Part shown: one piece after another, positions 16,211-24,428 of the stretch
How the letters are laid out: every line of letters begins with the position of its first letter
Numbering within the stretch: position 1 is the stretch's first letter
NCBI GenBank assembly: GCA_965277875.1
Contig: CBDIDV010000002.1
Location: forward strand, 682,001-746,000
Length of the DNA stretch: 64,000 bases
Origin: CAWFQB01 sp965277875
GTDB taxonomy: Bacteria; Armatimonadota; Chthonomonadetes; Chthonomonadales; Chthonomonadaceae
Reading direction: 5' to 3'
Notes under the pieces: model-generated
Seen by the model: only the letters and a program-made list of their open reading frames with translations
The model's database searches: none
Told to the model about the DNA's origin: nothing
Program-made: the position numbers and the translations under genes

Positions 16211-18369
16211 CAACTGACATTAATAAGATCGAAGCCGGCGCGGGCGCGTTCGAGGGCGCGGCGCAGGGACTGGTTTTCCGGCTTGCGTAACTGCGGGTCG
16301 TTGGCTACGAGATCAAAGGCGGTCTGCCGGGTTTCGGTCAGGATGTCTATGTCGCGCACGATGTCGGCGATGTACATTTCGGGCAGCCCCGATTGGCGCG
16401 TGCCGTAGAACTCGCCCGGCCCGCGCAGCTTCAGGTCTTCCTCGGCGATCTTGAAGCCGTCCTGCGTGTCGGTCATGACACTCATGCGCGCCCGCCCGTC
16501 CTCGGACTTCGGCTCCGACATCAGAATGCAAAAACTGGCGTGCTGCCCGCGCCCGACGCGCCCCCGTAGCTGATGCAGTTGCGCCAATCCAAAGCGGTCG
16601 GCGTCCTCAATGATGATGACGCTCGCGTTCGGCACGTCAATGCCCACTTCGATCACGGTCGTGGCTACCAGTATATCCAGTTCGTGCGCCTTGAAGCGGC
16701 GCATCACGGCGTCTTTTTCCTCGGATTTCATTTGCCCGTGCAAGAGTCCGACGCGGTACTGCGGAAACACGTCTTTGGCGACATGCTCGCTAAGCTGCGT
16801 CGCGCTTTTGGCCTGGAGCTTTTCGCTCTCCTCGACGAGCGGACAGACCATGTAGACCTGTCGGCCTTCATGGAGCAACCGCTGTGCCGCCGCGTACACC
16901 TGATTGCGCTTGTCCTGCGTTTTCCAGTGGGTCGTGATCGGCTTGCGGCCCGGCGGCAGTTCGTCCAGTATGCTTACGTCCAGGTCGCCATATAGCGTCA
17001 GGGTCAGGGTGCGCGGTATGGGCGTGGCCGTCATCACAAGGATGTGCGGGCGCGCGCCCTTCTTCGCTAATGCCTGCCGCTGCAAAACGCCAAAACGGTG
17101 CTGCTCGTCAATCACGATCAGGCCCAGTTTAGCAAAGTCCACGCCCTCTTGTATCAGCGCGTGCGTGCCGACGGCGATGCGCGACTGCCCGCCCAGAATG
17201 CGTTCGCGCGCCTCGCGCTTTTCTTTGGCGCTCTGGCTGCCGATAGACAGCTCGACCGCAAGGCCGATGGGTTCCAGCAGTCGGCGCAGCACAATCGCGT
17301 GCTGCTGCGCTAAAATCTCGGTCGGGGCCATCAGCGCGCCCTGATAGCCGTTCTCCACGGCCATCAGCAGGCTCGCCAAGGCCACCATTGTTTTGCCGCT
17401 TCCTACATCGCCCTGGAGCAGTCGGTTCATGGCGTGTCCGCTGGTCACGTCGCGGGCGATCTCGCCGATGGCCCGCGTCTGCGCCCCGGTCAATTGAAAC
17501 GGGATGATCTGCGCCATATCGTCCCGTAATTTTTCGGGCGACACCTCAAAGCGGATGCCGTGCGTTTCGTGGCTGTTAGCGGCCCGACGCACGGCCAGCA
17601 TCACCTGCAATAAGAAGAACTCTTCAAAGATCAGCCGCCTGCGGGCCGCTTCCAGGTCGGGCATACTGTCCGGGAAGTGGACATTACGCATCGCAAACTG
17701 CGCGCCCACCAGACTATGCCGTAAAATCACGTCGGGCGGCAGGGTTTCGGCGATCAGGTCGCCATACGTCCTCAATACCTCCCACACCATCTTGCGCAGC
17801 CGTGCCTGCCTGACGCCCTCGGTCGCGGGATACACGGGAACCACGCGGTTCGCGCCCAGCGTGTCGCCGTCTTCGCCCAGCTCTTCCCATTCAGGATTGG
17901 CTATCTCGACCGTCCAGCCCGACCGTCTGGCCTGTCCATAAACCACGATAGGTTTTTGCGCCAGTTTCAGGGCGTTGAAGGTGCGCTCCATAAACCCCTG
18001 ATTGAACCAGGTCAGGGTCAGGGCCGCGCCGTCGTCGTCTATCAAAACTTTGGTTATCGCCAGCTTGGGCTTGGGGTACGTGGTCGTGACCGCGATTACG
18101 CGCCCGCACACGGTCACATATTCGCCGCTCTGCACATCGGCTACGCGGCGAAAGTCGGTGCGGTCTTCCCACCGGCGCGGTATGTGGCGCAGCAGGTCGC
18201 CCACGGTACGCAGGTTCAGTTTCGCCAGCGCAGTCACGGCCTGCGCCCCCACGCCCTTGAGCGTCTGGAGCGAATCGTCCAGGCTCAGCGTCGTGTTCGC
18301 GGGCTTGGCAACAGGAGATTGTGCGTTAGGCGTTGCGGACATAGCAGGCATGGCTTGGGCAAAATGCAA
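16210..18369 (-). CDS. recG: ATP-dependent DNA helicase RecG
   Basis: RecG remodels stalled forks and branch-migrates Holliday junctions. The 719-residue protein has the N-terminal wedge/OB domain (LKGVGAQAVTALAKL ... TVCGRVIAV), Walker A GDVGSGKTM near residue 320, the DEQH box DEQHRFGV near 419, TATPIPRTL, and the C-terminal QLRGRVGRG. The N-terminal start is uncertain among three close ATG codons (residues 1, 7 and 10). It heads the long minus-strand run, with a predicted promoter about 65 bp upstream. Confidence 0.97.
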   Translation of the reverse strand: MHFAQAMPAMSATPNAQSPVAKPANTTLSLDDSLQTLKGVGAQAVTALAKLNLRTVGDLLRHIPRRWEDRTDFRRVADVQSGEYVTVCGRVIAVTTTYPKPKLAITKVLIDDDGAALTLTWFNQGFMERTFNALKLAQKPIVVYGQARRSGWTVEIANPEWEELGEDGDTLGANRVVPVYPATEGVRQARLRKMVWEVLRTYGDLIAETLPPDVILRHSLVGAQFAMRNVHFPDSMPDLEAARRRLIFEEFFLLQVMLAVRRAANSHETHGIRFEVSPEKLRDDMAQIIPFQLTGAQTRAIGEIARDVTSGHAMNRLLQGDVGSGKTMVALASLLMAVENGYQGALMAPTEILAQQHAIVLRRLLEPIGLAVELSIGSQSAKEKREARERILGGQSRIAVGTHALIQEGVDFAKLGLIVIDEQHRFGVLQRQALAKKGARPHILVMTATPIPRTLTLTLYGDLDVSILDELPPGRKPITTHWKTQDKRNQVYAAAQRLLHEGRQVYMVCPLVEESEKLQAKSATQLSEHVAKDVFPQYRVGLLHGQMKSEEKDAVMRRFKAHELDILVATTVIEVGIDVPNASVIIIEDADRFGLAQLHQLRGRVGRGQHASFCILMSEPKSEDGRARMSVMTDTQDGFKIAEEDLKLRGPGEFYGTRQSGLPEMYIADIVRDIDILTETRQTAFDLVANDPQLRKPENQSLRRALERARAGFDLINVS

Positions 18370-18995
18370 AATCCGATGAACGGTCTGTCAAACGGCAGGT
18401 CAGCAAAACCGCGTACAGCGCGGTCTGTGCGGTATTGTATCAGACGCCCGATTCGAATGTCAACTGTCAACGCGCAATGTATATTCTGTTTGATCTCCGC
18501 TTGTATTTTGTGTCGTCTGTTGTGTGTCGCCTGCGTCTCTTTACGGCGAAAGTCCCGGCGCAGGCGACTCCAATAACGGTTTCAAAATGCCGCGCCCGAA
18601 CACACAGCAAAACGGACGGCCCTGCCTGCGCCGTCAACCCGAACAGTATACCCTAGAAAACGCCGCTTGTGCGTGAAGCGGAACGCGCAGGCAACATAAT
18701 GCGCGGCAGGGCAGGAATTACAGCAATACATAACGAATATACGGTAGTGAATGTTACGGTAATGCGGTAATATCGTCGTGGTGAATATTATGACACAACT
18801 GCCTGCGCCCACTCTCTCTTCTGCCGTTTATATCACGGGCGGCACACTGCCGCCCGAAGCTTCCTCCTATGTGACGCGGCAGGCCGATGCCGACCTGTTG
18901 CCGCGAACTGTTCCTGACCCATTTTCCCATTTCTGTAAATTACATCTGTATACTGCCGTTTTACGTAAATTGACAGCGTAAGGAAATGCTTCATC
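18370..18995. other. Intergenic region between divergent recG and cyclase-WD40 genes
   Basis: This 626-bp region contains a predicted recG promoter and a hairpin with a 10-bp stem (GTCGCCTGCG at 18526-18535 paired with 18559-18568). It also contains AT-richer sequence from about 18715 to 18790 that may hold the promoter for the rightward gene. I see no convincing coding sequence. Confidence 0.6.
18434..18463 (-). promoter_or_regulatory. Predicted sigma70 promoter for recG
   Basis: On the minus strand TTGACA (18463-18458) and TACAAT (18439-18434) are separated by 18 bp, about 65 bp upstream of the recG start. Confidence 0.55.
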
Positions 18996-20705
18996 GTGAA
19001 TGACAAGTCCCGTTCCACGCAGATCGTCCATGTGTTGTTCTTGGACATCGTAGGCTACTCCCGCGAGACCACAAGCGTGCAGAGCCGCCTGATCGCCGCC
19101 CTCAACGCGGCAGTGGCCGCCTCGCCCGCCTACGAGGAGGAGTGGCAGGCGCAGGCCGTGCAGCCGCTGCCGACCGGCGACGGCATGGCCCTGCTGTTCT
19201 GGGCCGACGTGATCGCGCCGTCGCGCTGCGCCGTGGATGTGAGCCGAAGCCTGCATACGGCGGGCGCGGCGCACAACGTCGGCGTCAAGGTGCGTATGGG
19301 CATTCACAGCGGCCTGGTGCAAAAGCAGATGGACATCGCGGGGCGTGAAAACGTCGTGGGCGAAGGCATCAACACCGCGCAGCGCGTGATGGACTTTGGC
19401 GAGGCGGGGCATATTCTGCTGTCGGCGCAGTACGCGATGTGGCTGCAGCACTTCGATGAGTGGGTCGGGCTGGCGCATCCGCTGGGCGAGGGCGCGGCCA
19501 AGCACGGCCAGAAGGTGCAGTTGTACAGTCTGCACGGCAGGGACTTCGGCAACACCGCCGCCCCCTCTCGCCTGGCCGCGCATGGGGCGGGCGCACTGGG
19601 CGCAAAGGCGAAAAGTATGGCGGGGATGCCGTCCGTGGTCGCGCCCGACAGCCATACGCTGCTTTCGGGGAGCCTGGACAGAACCGTCAAGATATGGGAC
19701 ATCGCCCATGTGGTTCGGCCCGCCTTTGCCGCCGAAGTGGGCGTTGTCGCTTCCATCGCCTACTCCCGCGACGGCAGCCGCCTCCTGACAAGCGGCGCGC
19801 GGGCCAGCAGCAACTTCGCGCATGTCTGGGACGCGCATACCCATACGCTCGTCTGTACGACGCCTGCCCACGCCGACGGCGTCATGGCCGCGTTCTCGCC
19901 TGACGGCAGGCGTCTGGTTCTTGCGGGCGAAGACAAAACGCTGACGCTGTGCGACGCGAACACGGGCGGCGTCACGGCCCGCTTCGAGGGCGTACAGGAA
20001 CCGCTCACCACGGCCGCATGGTCGCCGGACGGCAAATGGATCGCCACGGGCGGGCGCGGCGCGGGCTTTCATCCGCGCCTGTGGGACGCCGTGACCCACA
20101 AAGAGAGCGCCGCGTTTGCGCGTCAGCAGGGGCATCTGGGCTGGGTGCTGTCCCTCGCGTTTTCTCCCGACAGCCATATGCTCGTGTCGGGGGGCGGCAA
20201 CGGGGAACTGCGCTGGTGGGACACGGTGACGCAAAAGGAGATCAGCCCGCCGCCGCGGCAGGTAGGCGGGCAGACGGTGACCTCGGACTTCGCGCACCGG
20301 CAGAACATCTTTGCGCTCGCGTTTTCGCCCGACGGCAGATACCTCGTGACGGGCAGCGAGGACAACACGGCGCGCTTGTGGGACACGCGCAGTCGTCAGC
20401 CCATTCACCTGATGCCCGGCCATACCGACATCGTGTACGCCGCCGCCTTTTCGCCGGACGGCAGAACCCTGGTCACGGGGGGCAAGGACGGCACGATCAA
20501 GATGTGGGCGTTATCCACCCTGCGCGACAACATCTTGCAGGACACCGTGACCCTGCGCGGCGACCGCGAGGGCGTTTCGAGCCTGGCCTTCTCCCCGGAT
20601 GGCGCGACGCTTGCGGTCGGGCATAAGTCGGGTGTCGTGGTGCTGTGGCAGGGCGAAAGAAGCTCGTCTGAAACGCGCCTTGCCGGACGCAATTCCACAC
20701 TCTGA
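18996..20705 (+). CDS. Class III nucleotide cyclase domain fused to WD40 repeats
   Basis: Residues about 8-180 form a class III adenylate/guanylate cyclase homology domain. The metal-binding aspartates are D17 (LFLDIVGYS) and D62 (PTGDGMALLF), and the transition-state pair N126 and R130 (GEGINTAQRV) is present. The Lys that normally contacts adenine, three residues before GDG, is Leu here, so substrate choice is unclear. From about residue 210 to the end, seven to nine WD40 blades recur with SPDG and WD signatures (AFSPDGRRL, KIWDI, RLWDT, KMWAL). The start is GTG with AAGGAAA about 9 bp upstream. The protein looks cytosolic. A cyclase governed by a beta-propeller interaction surface is the likely logic, and this is inference. 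Confidence 0.88.
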   Translation: MNDKSRSTQIVHVLFLDIVGYSRETTSVQSRLIAALNAAVAASPAYEEEWQAQAVQPLPTGDGMALLFWADVIAPSRCAVDVSRSLHTAGAAHNVGVKVRMGIHSGLVQKQMDIAGRENVVGEGINTAQRVMDFGEAGHILLSAQYAMWLQHFDEWVGLAHPLGEGAAKHGQKVQLYSLHGRDFGNTAAPSRLAAHGAGALGAKAKSMAGMPSVVAPDSHTLLSGSLDRTVKIWDIAHVVRPAFAAEVGVVASIAYSRDGSRLLTSGARASSNFAHVWDAHTHTLVCTTPAHADGVMAAFSPDGRRLVLAGEDKTLTLCDANTGGVTARFEGVQEPLTTAAWSPDGKWIATGGRGAGFHPRLWDAVTHKESAAFARQQGHLGWVLSLAFSPDSHMLVSGGGNGELRWWDTVTQKEISPPPRQVGGQTVTSDFAHRQNIFALAFSPDGRYLVTGSEDNTARLWDTRSRQPIHLMPGHTDIVYAAAFSPDGRTLVTGGKDGTIKMWALSTLRDNILQDTVTLRGDREGVSSLAFSPDGATLAVGHKSGVVVLWQGERSSSETRLAGRNSTL

Positions 20706-20838
20706 ATTCTTAGTCCGGGCCGCGTGTTCACCTCCGCAATATTTGCCCTCTGCGGCGCGGAACAGGAATCTCCCCGCAGCATCGCGAAATGGACAGTCTG
20801 TGCCAACATCCATTTCAATGCCGCAAGGAGATTGTTTT

Positions 20839-22395
20839 ATGCCGCTGAAAATCGCTATGATCGGGGCCGGGAGCATCGGGTTTACGCGTCGGCTGATGGG
20901 GGACCTGCTCACGGTTCCTGAGTTTGCCGACACCACCTTCGCCTTTACCGACCTCAACGCCCACAACCTGGACATGGTGCGCCAGCTTGCCGAGCGCGAC
21001 ATTCAACACAACAACCTGCCCGCCAAGATTCAGGCCACGACCGACCGCCGCGCCGCCATCGCCGACTGCGACTACGTGATCTGCATGATCCGGCAGGGCG
21101 GGCTGGAAGCGTTTCAGACCGACATTGACATCCCGCTCAAATATGGCATTGACCAGTGCGTGGGCGACACCATCTGCGCGGGTGGCATCATGTACGCGCA
21201 GCGGGGCATCGCGGCCCTGCTCGACTTTTGCAAGGACATTCGCGAGGTCGCCAAGCCCGACGCATTGTTCCTCAACTACGCGAACCCGATGGCGATGCTG
21301 ACATGGGCCGCAAACAAGTACGGCGGCGTCAAGACTGTGGGCCTGTGTCACGGCGTGCAGGGCGCGGAACACCAGATCGCCGACTGCGTGACGCACTGGG
21401 CGCGCGGCGAAAACCTCATCGGGCCGGAAGACAAGGTACACCGCCGCGACGTAAACTTTGTATTCGCGGGCATCAACCATCAGACGTGGTGCGTACAGGC
21501 CAAATGGCGCGAGTACGACCTGATCCCCATGATGCTCGACCTGTTCCAGTCGCACCCCAAGTATCCCACGACCGAAAAAGTTCGCATTGACGTGCTGAAA
21601 CGCTTCGGCTACTACTCCACGGAAAGCAACGGGCATTTGAGCGAGTACGTGCCGTGGTATCGCAAGCGGCTGGACGAGATCACCAAATGGATTGACCTGT
21701 CTACATGGATCAACGGCGAAACGGGCGGCTATCTGCGCGTCTGTACGGAAGGCCGCAACTGGTTCGAGACCGACTTCCCCAACTGGATGACGCAGGAACC
21801 GCCCACGTTCAGCGCGGACAAGCGCAGCGACGAACACGGCAGCTACATCATCGAGGGTCTGGAAACCGGGCGCGTGTACCGGGGCCACTTCAACGTGCCG
21901 AACCGGGGCGTGATCGCCAATCTGGCCGACGACGCCATCATCGAATCGCTGGGCTTTGTGGATCGCAACGGCATGCACATGGCGCACATCGGCGACCTGC
22001 CGCTTGCCTGCGCCGCGACGTGCAATGTCAGCATCAGCGTACAGCGCATGGGCATGGAGGCGGCGGCCACGGGCGACGTCACCCTGCTCAAACAGGCCAT
22101 GCTGCACGACCCGCTGACCGGGGCCGTGTGCGACCCGGAAGAGATCTGGCAGATGACGGACGAGATGCTCGTCGCACAGTCGGAATGGCTGCCGCAGTAC
22201 GCCGTCGAGGTTCCCAAAGCGCAGGCGAGATTAGCGGAAGCCGAGACAAACGGAACCCGCGTCAAGACGATGGAGGGCTTCGAGGGCATGGCGCGTCTGC
22301 ACACCAAGACGGTCGAGGAGATGGCCGCGCAAAAGGAAGAAAGTCGCAAGAACGCTCAGGCCGCCGACAAAGGCAAAATGACCCAGAACGCCTGA
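20839..22395 (+). CDS. Glycoside hydrolase family 4 enzyme (alpha-galactosidase/6-phospho-glucosidase type)
   Basis: GH4 enzymes cleave glycosides by an NAD- and Mn-dependent redox mechanism. The NAD-binding start IAMIGAGSIGF, the NYANPMAML segment, the metal-ligand Cys in LCHGVQGAE and His in GINHQTW are visible. The CHGVQ context resembles MelA-type alpha-galactosidases rather than 6-phospho-glucosidases, but substrate cannot be fixed. At 518 residues it is longer than the usual 430-480 because of a Lys/Glu/Ala-rich tail. AAGGAG lies 8 bp before the ATG at 20839. The last 139 bp are duplicated 1.5 kb downstream. Confidence 0.9.
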   Translation: MPLKIAMIGAGSIGFTRRLMGDLLTVPEFADTTFAFTDLNAHNLDMVRQLAERDIQHNNLPAKIQATTDRRAAIADCDYVICMIRQGGLEAFQTDIDIPLKYGIDQCVGDTICAGGIMYAQRGIAALLDFCKDIREVAKPDALFLNYANPMAMLTWAANKYGGVKTVGLCHGVQGAEHQIADCVTHWARGENLIGPEDKVHRRDVNFVFAGINHQTWCVQAKWREYDLIPMMLDLFQSHPKYPTTEKVRIDVLKRFGYYSTESNGHLSEYVPWYRKRLDEITKWIDLSTWINGETGGYLRVCTEGRNWFETDFPNWMTQEPPTFSADKRSDEHGSYIIEGLETGRVYRGHFNVPNRGVIANLADDAIIESLGFVDRNGMHMAHIGDLPLACAATCNVSISVQRMGMEAAATGDVTLLKQAMLHDPLTGAVCDPEEIWQMTDEMLVAQSEWLPQYAVEVPKAQARLAEAETNGTRVKTMEGFEGMARLHTKTVEEMAAQKEESRKNAQAADKGKMTQNA

Positions 22396-22411
22396 TTAAA
22401 GTGTTTCCCCG

Positions 22412-22442
22412 GCGCGGATACGCGAAGTACGCGTATCCGCGC
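22412..22442. terminator. Perfect hairpin after the GH4 gene
   Basis: GCGCGGATACGCG (22412-22424) pairs perfectly with 22430-22442 across an AAGTA loop. It lies 17 bp after the stop codon. No T-run follows, so it may act as an RNA 3' stabiliser or be a repeat remnant rather than a classical terminator. Confidence 0.5.
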
Positions 22443-22960
22443 ACCCACAATAACCTGTACAACGTCCATACAACATCTTTGATGGACGAAGGGAAAAAGC
22501 GGTATGCAGAGAAAAGGACTGAAAACTGGCAATACAGCGCTCCCGCCGCATCTTCTCGTTGTGGTATAGGGTTGTATCACCGTGGCGTCGTGACCACCTG
22601 CGCGTCAGGGCGGCAGAGGCAACAGGCCAAGCATAGGCGTTTGTCCCCCTTCCTGTATAGTAGACGCTTGTTTGTGTATAGACGGTGTGCGGTTGGAAAA
22701 AGGTTCATCCATTCCGGTAATTTTTGCCGGCAGTTTCACAACATGCTGCTGATCGGCGACATCTTTACGACAGAACTCTACACGACCATTTTTCTGCCGG
22801 AACTCTTGGGCGCAATGGATCACATCTGCGCCGAGTGCGCAATGAACGCTTTATCCGGTCAGCGTTACACCGGCCCCACACCTGAAAATATCCTGGTCAA
22901 CCTATGACACTCTTCAACGTGAGGTGTGCGTGTTGGCAGTGCGAAAAGAACGTGAACTGC

Positions 22961-22988
22961 TTGGGGCTGCGTGACCGCGTGGTATACT
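22961..22988 (+). promoter_or_regulatory. Predicted extended -10 promoter for the toxin-antitoxin pair
   Basis: TATACT (22983-22988) is preceded by TGG, an extended -10 arrangement. A weak -35 TTGGGG (22961-22966) lies 16 bp upstream. The GTG start of the antitoxin is about 48 bp downstream of the -10. Confidence 0.45.
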
Positions 22989-23036
22989 AACCGCACCGCC
23001 ACTCGCATTACGAGAGCGCGTCAAGAGGCTTTGTCA

Positions 23037-23327
23037 GTGATTATTCAAAATCTGGAAATCAGCCCCAACACCTACTATACTCCCGAAGAAGTCGCCGCCA
23101 TGCTGCGCGTCTCGCGTCAAAGCGTCAAGGCGTTGCTGGAAAGCGGTCAGGCCCCCGGCATCAAAATCGGGCGTAACTGGCGCATTCTTGGCCGTGACCT
23201 GCTGCACCTGCCACGCGCCGACGAACTGGCGGACGCCGAACTAACGCGGTCACTGATGCGCCTCTCTGAACCTGCATTTGCGCAGGTATGGGACAACGAC
23301 GAAGACTCGGTGTACGATGAAGTATAA
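23037..23327 (+). CDS. Excisionase-type HTH antitoxin
   Basis: The 96-residue protein carries a MerR/excisionase-like winged helix (YYTPEEVAAMLRVSRQSVKALLESGQAPGIKIGRNWR), followed by an acidic C-terminal tail (EDSVYDEV) of the kind that masks a toxin. I chose the GTG at 23037, with AAGAGG upstream, because the upstream in-frame ATG lies within the predicted promoter. The gene overlaps the toxin gene by 11 bp. The HTH should autorepress the module, as is known for such pairs. Confidence 0.8.
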   Translation: MIIQNLEISPNTYYTPEEVAAMLRVSRQSVKALLESGQAPGIKIGRNWRILGRDLLHLPRADELADAELTRSLMRLSEPAFAQVWDNDEDSVYDEV

Positions 23328-23667
23328 ACGCGGGGACGTAGTCCTGCTGCCCTTTCCGTATACCGACCAGTCCGGGTCAAAACGACGCCCTGCCCTAATA
23401 CTCAGTTCCGACGCTTACAACACGCGCCGCGCTGACATTATAGTTGCTCCCATCACCAGTAACCTCGCCACCGGGCAGGCGGACGACACGCCGCTGAAGG
23501 ATTGGTCTGCCGCCGGTCTGTTCAAGCCCTCCGTTGTAAAAGGCATTCTCGGCACCGTAGAACAAAAGCTTGTCGTTCGTGTCATGGGAACTCTTTCCGC
23601 CGCCGATTTGCAGAAGGTCGAGCAGACCATTGCGGCCTCGCTCGGCCTGCCTCTTGCTTCTCCCTGA
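23317..23667 (+). CDS. MazF/PemK-family mRNA interferase toxin
   Basis: The 116-residue protein has the MazF/PemK N-terminus KRGDVVLLPFPYTDQSGSKRRPALIL and the central IIVAPITSN, both family signatures. It is expected to cleave mRNA at specific short sites. The ATG at 23317 overlaps the antitoxin stop, giving the usual antitoxin-first coupled order. The track of the frame upstream (from 23278) is inside the antitoxin gene and was discarded. Confidence 0.9.
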   Translation: MKYKRGDVVLLPFPYTDQSGSKRRPALILSSDAYNTRRADIIVAPITSNLATGQADDTPLKDWSAAGLFKPSVVKGILGTVEQKLVVRVMGTLSAADLQKVEQTIAASLGLPLASP

Positions 23668-23775
23668 TGTCTCTGTTCGCCCCTGTCTACATTCATCCTT
23701 TCAGGTTTGTTCCCACTCCATCAGAATCTAATCAGAATCTAAAATGTACGGAAGTTAGGCTCAGGCGAATGAGAT

Positions 23776-23914
23776 CCGCGTCAAGACGATGGAGGGCTTC
23801 GGGGGCATGGCGCGTCTGCACACCAAGACAGTGGAGGAGATGGCCGCGCAAAAGGAAGAAAGCCGCAACAACGCCCAGGCCGCCGACAAAGGCAAAATGA
23901 CCCAGAACGCTTAG
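23776..23914 (+). pseudogene. Duplicated 3' end of the GH4 gene
   Basis: These 139 bp match the last 139 bp of the intact GH4 gene (22257-22395) with about nine substitutions and no gaps, starting at CCGCGTCAAGACGATGG and running through the stop codon. No GH4 sequence precedes it, so it is a 46-codon remnant. The toxin-antitoxin pair lies between the two copies. Confidence 0.9.
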
Positions 23915-24029
23915 ATCGTGACTTTGTGGCTATGTACGGCGCAGAGCAGGACTTGAACTCGCCTGCGTCGTACTATGCGTTATAAACTCTCTTTACAAAC
24001 TACTTACAGCAAACAAGAGGAGATCACAA

Positions 24030-24428
24030 ATGCACGCGGACAGTCTGACACTGGCAAAAGTATTTCACAATGGCGGCTATGTTCATTATGCATTGCCACA
24101 CTTCCAGAGAGAGTATGCCTGGGAACAGGATAATTGGGCGACATTGCTGGAAGATGCCTGCGCGATCCATGATGAGTTGCCAGATGAAGAAACCGATGAA
24201 GGGGTTAAGATCGAACACTTTTTTGGCTCGCTTGTTGTTGTGAATGCAGGCACGTTTGCAGGTACTGTCTCTAGATTTATCCTCGTAGACGGGCAGCAAA
24301 GGCTGACAAGCCTTTCGTTGATTCTGTGCGCTCTACGGGAAATCTTAAAAGAAGAAAGCCCTTCTTTCGCGAAGCAAATTAACCGCTTGCTTGTTAATGA
24401 TGATCTTGAAGGCGACACCTTCTTTTAA
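24030..24428 (+). CDS. GmrSD-type nuclease, N-terminal DUF262 part (frameshifted)
   Basis: The 132-residue frame contains the DUF262 (GmrS-like) domain start, with HFQREYAWE and the nucleotide-binding/ParB-like motif VDGQQRLTSLSLIL (Asp near residue 87). It stops at TAA (24426-24428) immediately after TTC TTT. Removing one T from the TTTT run at 24423-24426 restores a continuous frame into the next ORF. The intact protein would be about 710 residues, matching GmrSD-family type IV restriction enzymes that attack modified DNA. AGGAG lies about 8 bp upstream of the ATG. Confidence 0.85.
   Translation: MHADSLTLAKVFHNGGYVHYALPHFQREYAWEQDNWATLLEDACAIHDELPDEETDEGVKIEHFFGSLVVVNAGTFAGTVSRFILVDGQQRLTSLSLILCALREILKEESPSFAKQINRLLVNDDLEGDTFF

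Larger units (their letters stand above)
22396..23036. other. Intergenic region between GH4 gene and toxin-antitoxin pair
   Basis: It contains a perfect 13-bp hairpin just after the GH4 stop and a promoter for the toxin-antitoxin pair near its right end. A short open frame of about 54 codons (22743-22907) lacks a ribosome binding site and was not called. Confidence 0.5.

Noticed and set aside
18867..20423. A 518-codon open frame opposite the cyclase-WD40 gene
   Set aside because: It is a mirror of a gene with clear domain motifs, and its protein is Arg/Ala/His-rich without any known domain.
21705..22907. A 400-codon plus-strand frame crossing the GH4 stop
   Set aside because: It overlaps the real GH4 frame, lacks a start context, and its part after the GH4 stop is not supported by a ribosome binding site.
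22743..22907. A possible 54-codon gene after GH4
   Set aside because: No ribosome binding site or recognisable motif supports it.
23934..23973. A hairpin with GCGAGTTCAAGTCC on the minus strand resembling a tRNA T-arm, a possible attachment site
   Set aside because: The stem pairing does not fit a T-arm, and no acceptor, anticodon or D arm is found next to it. It is probably chance or a degenerate repeat.
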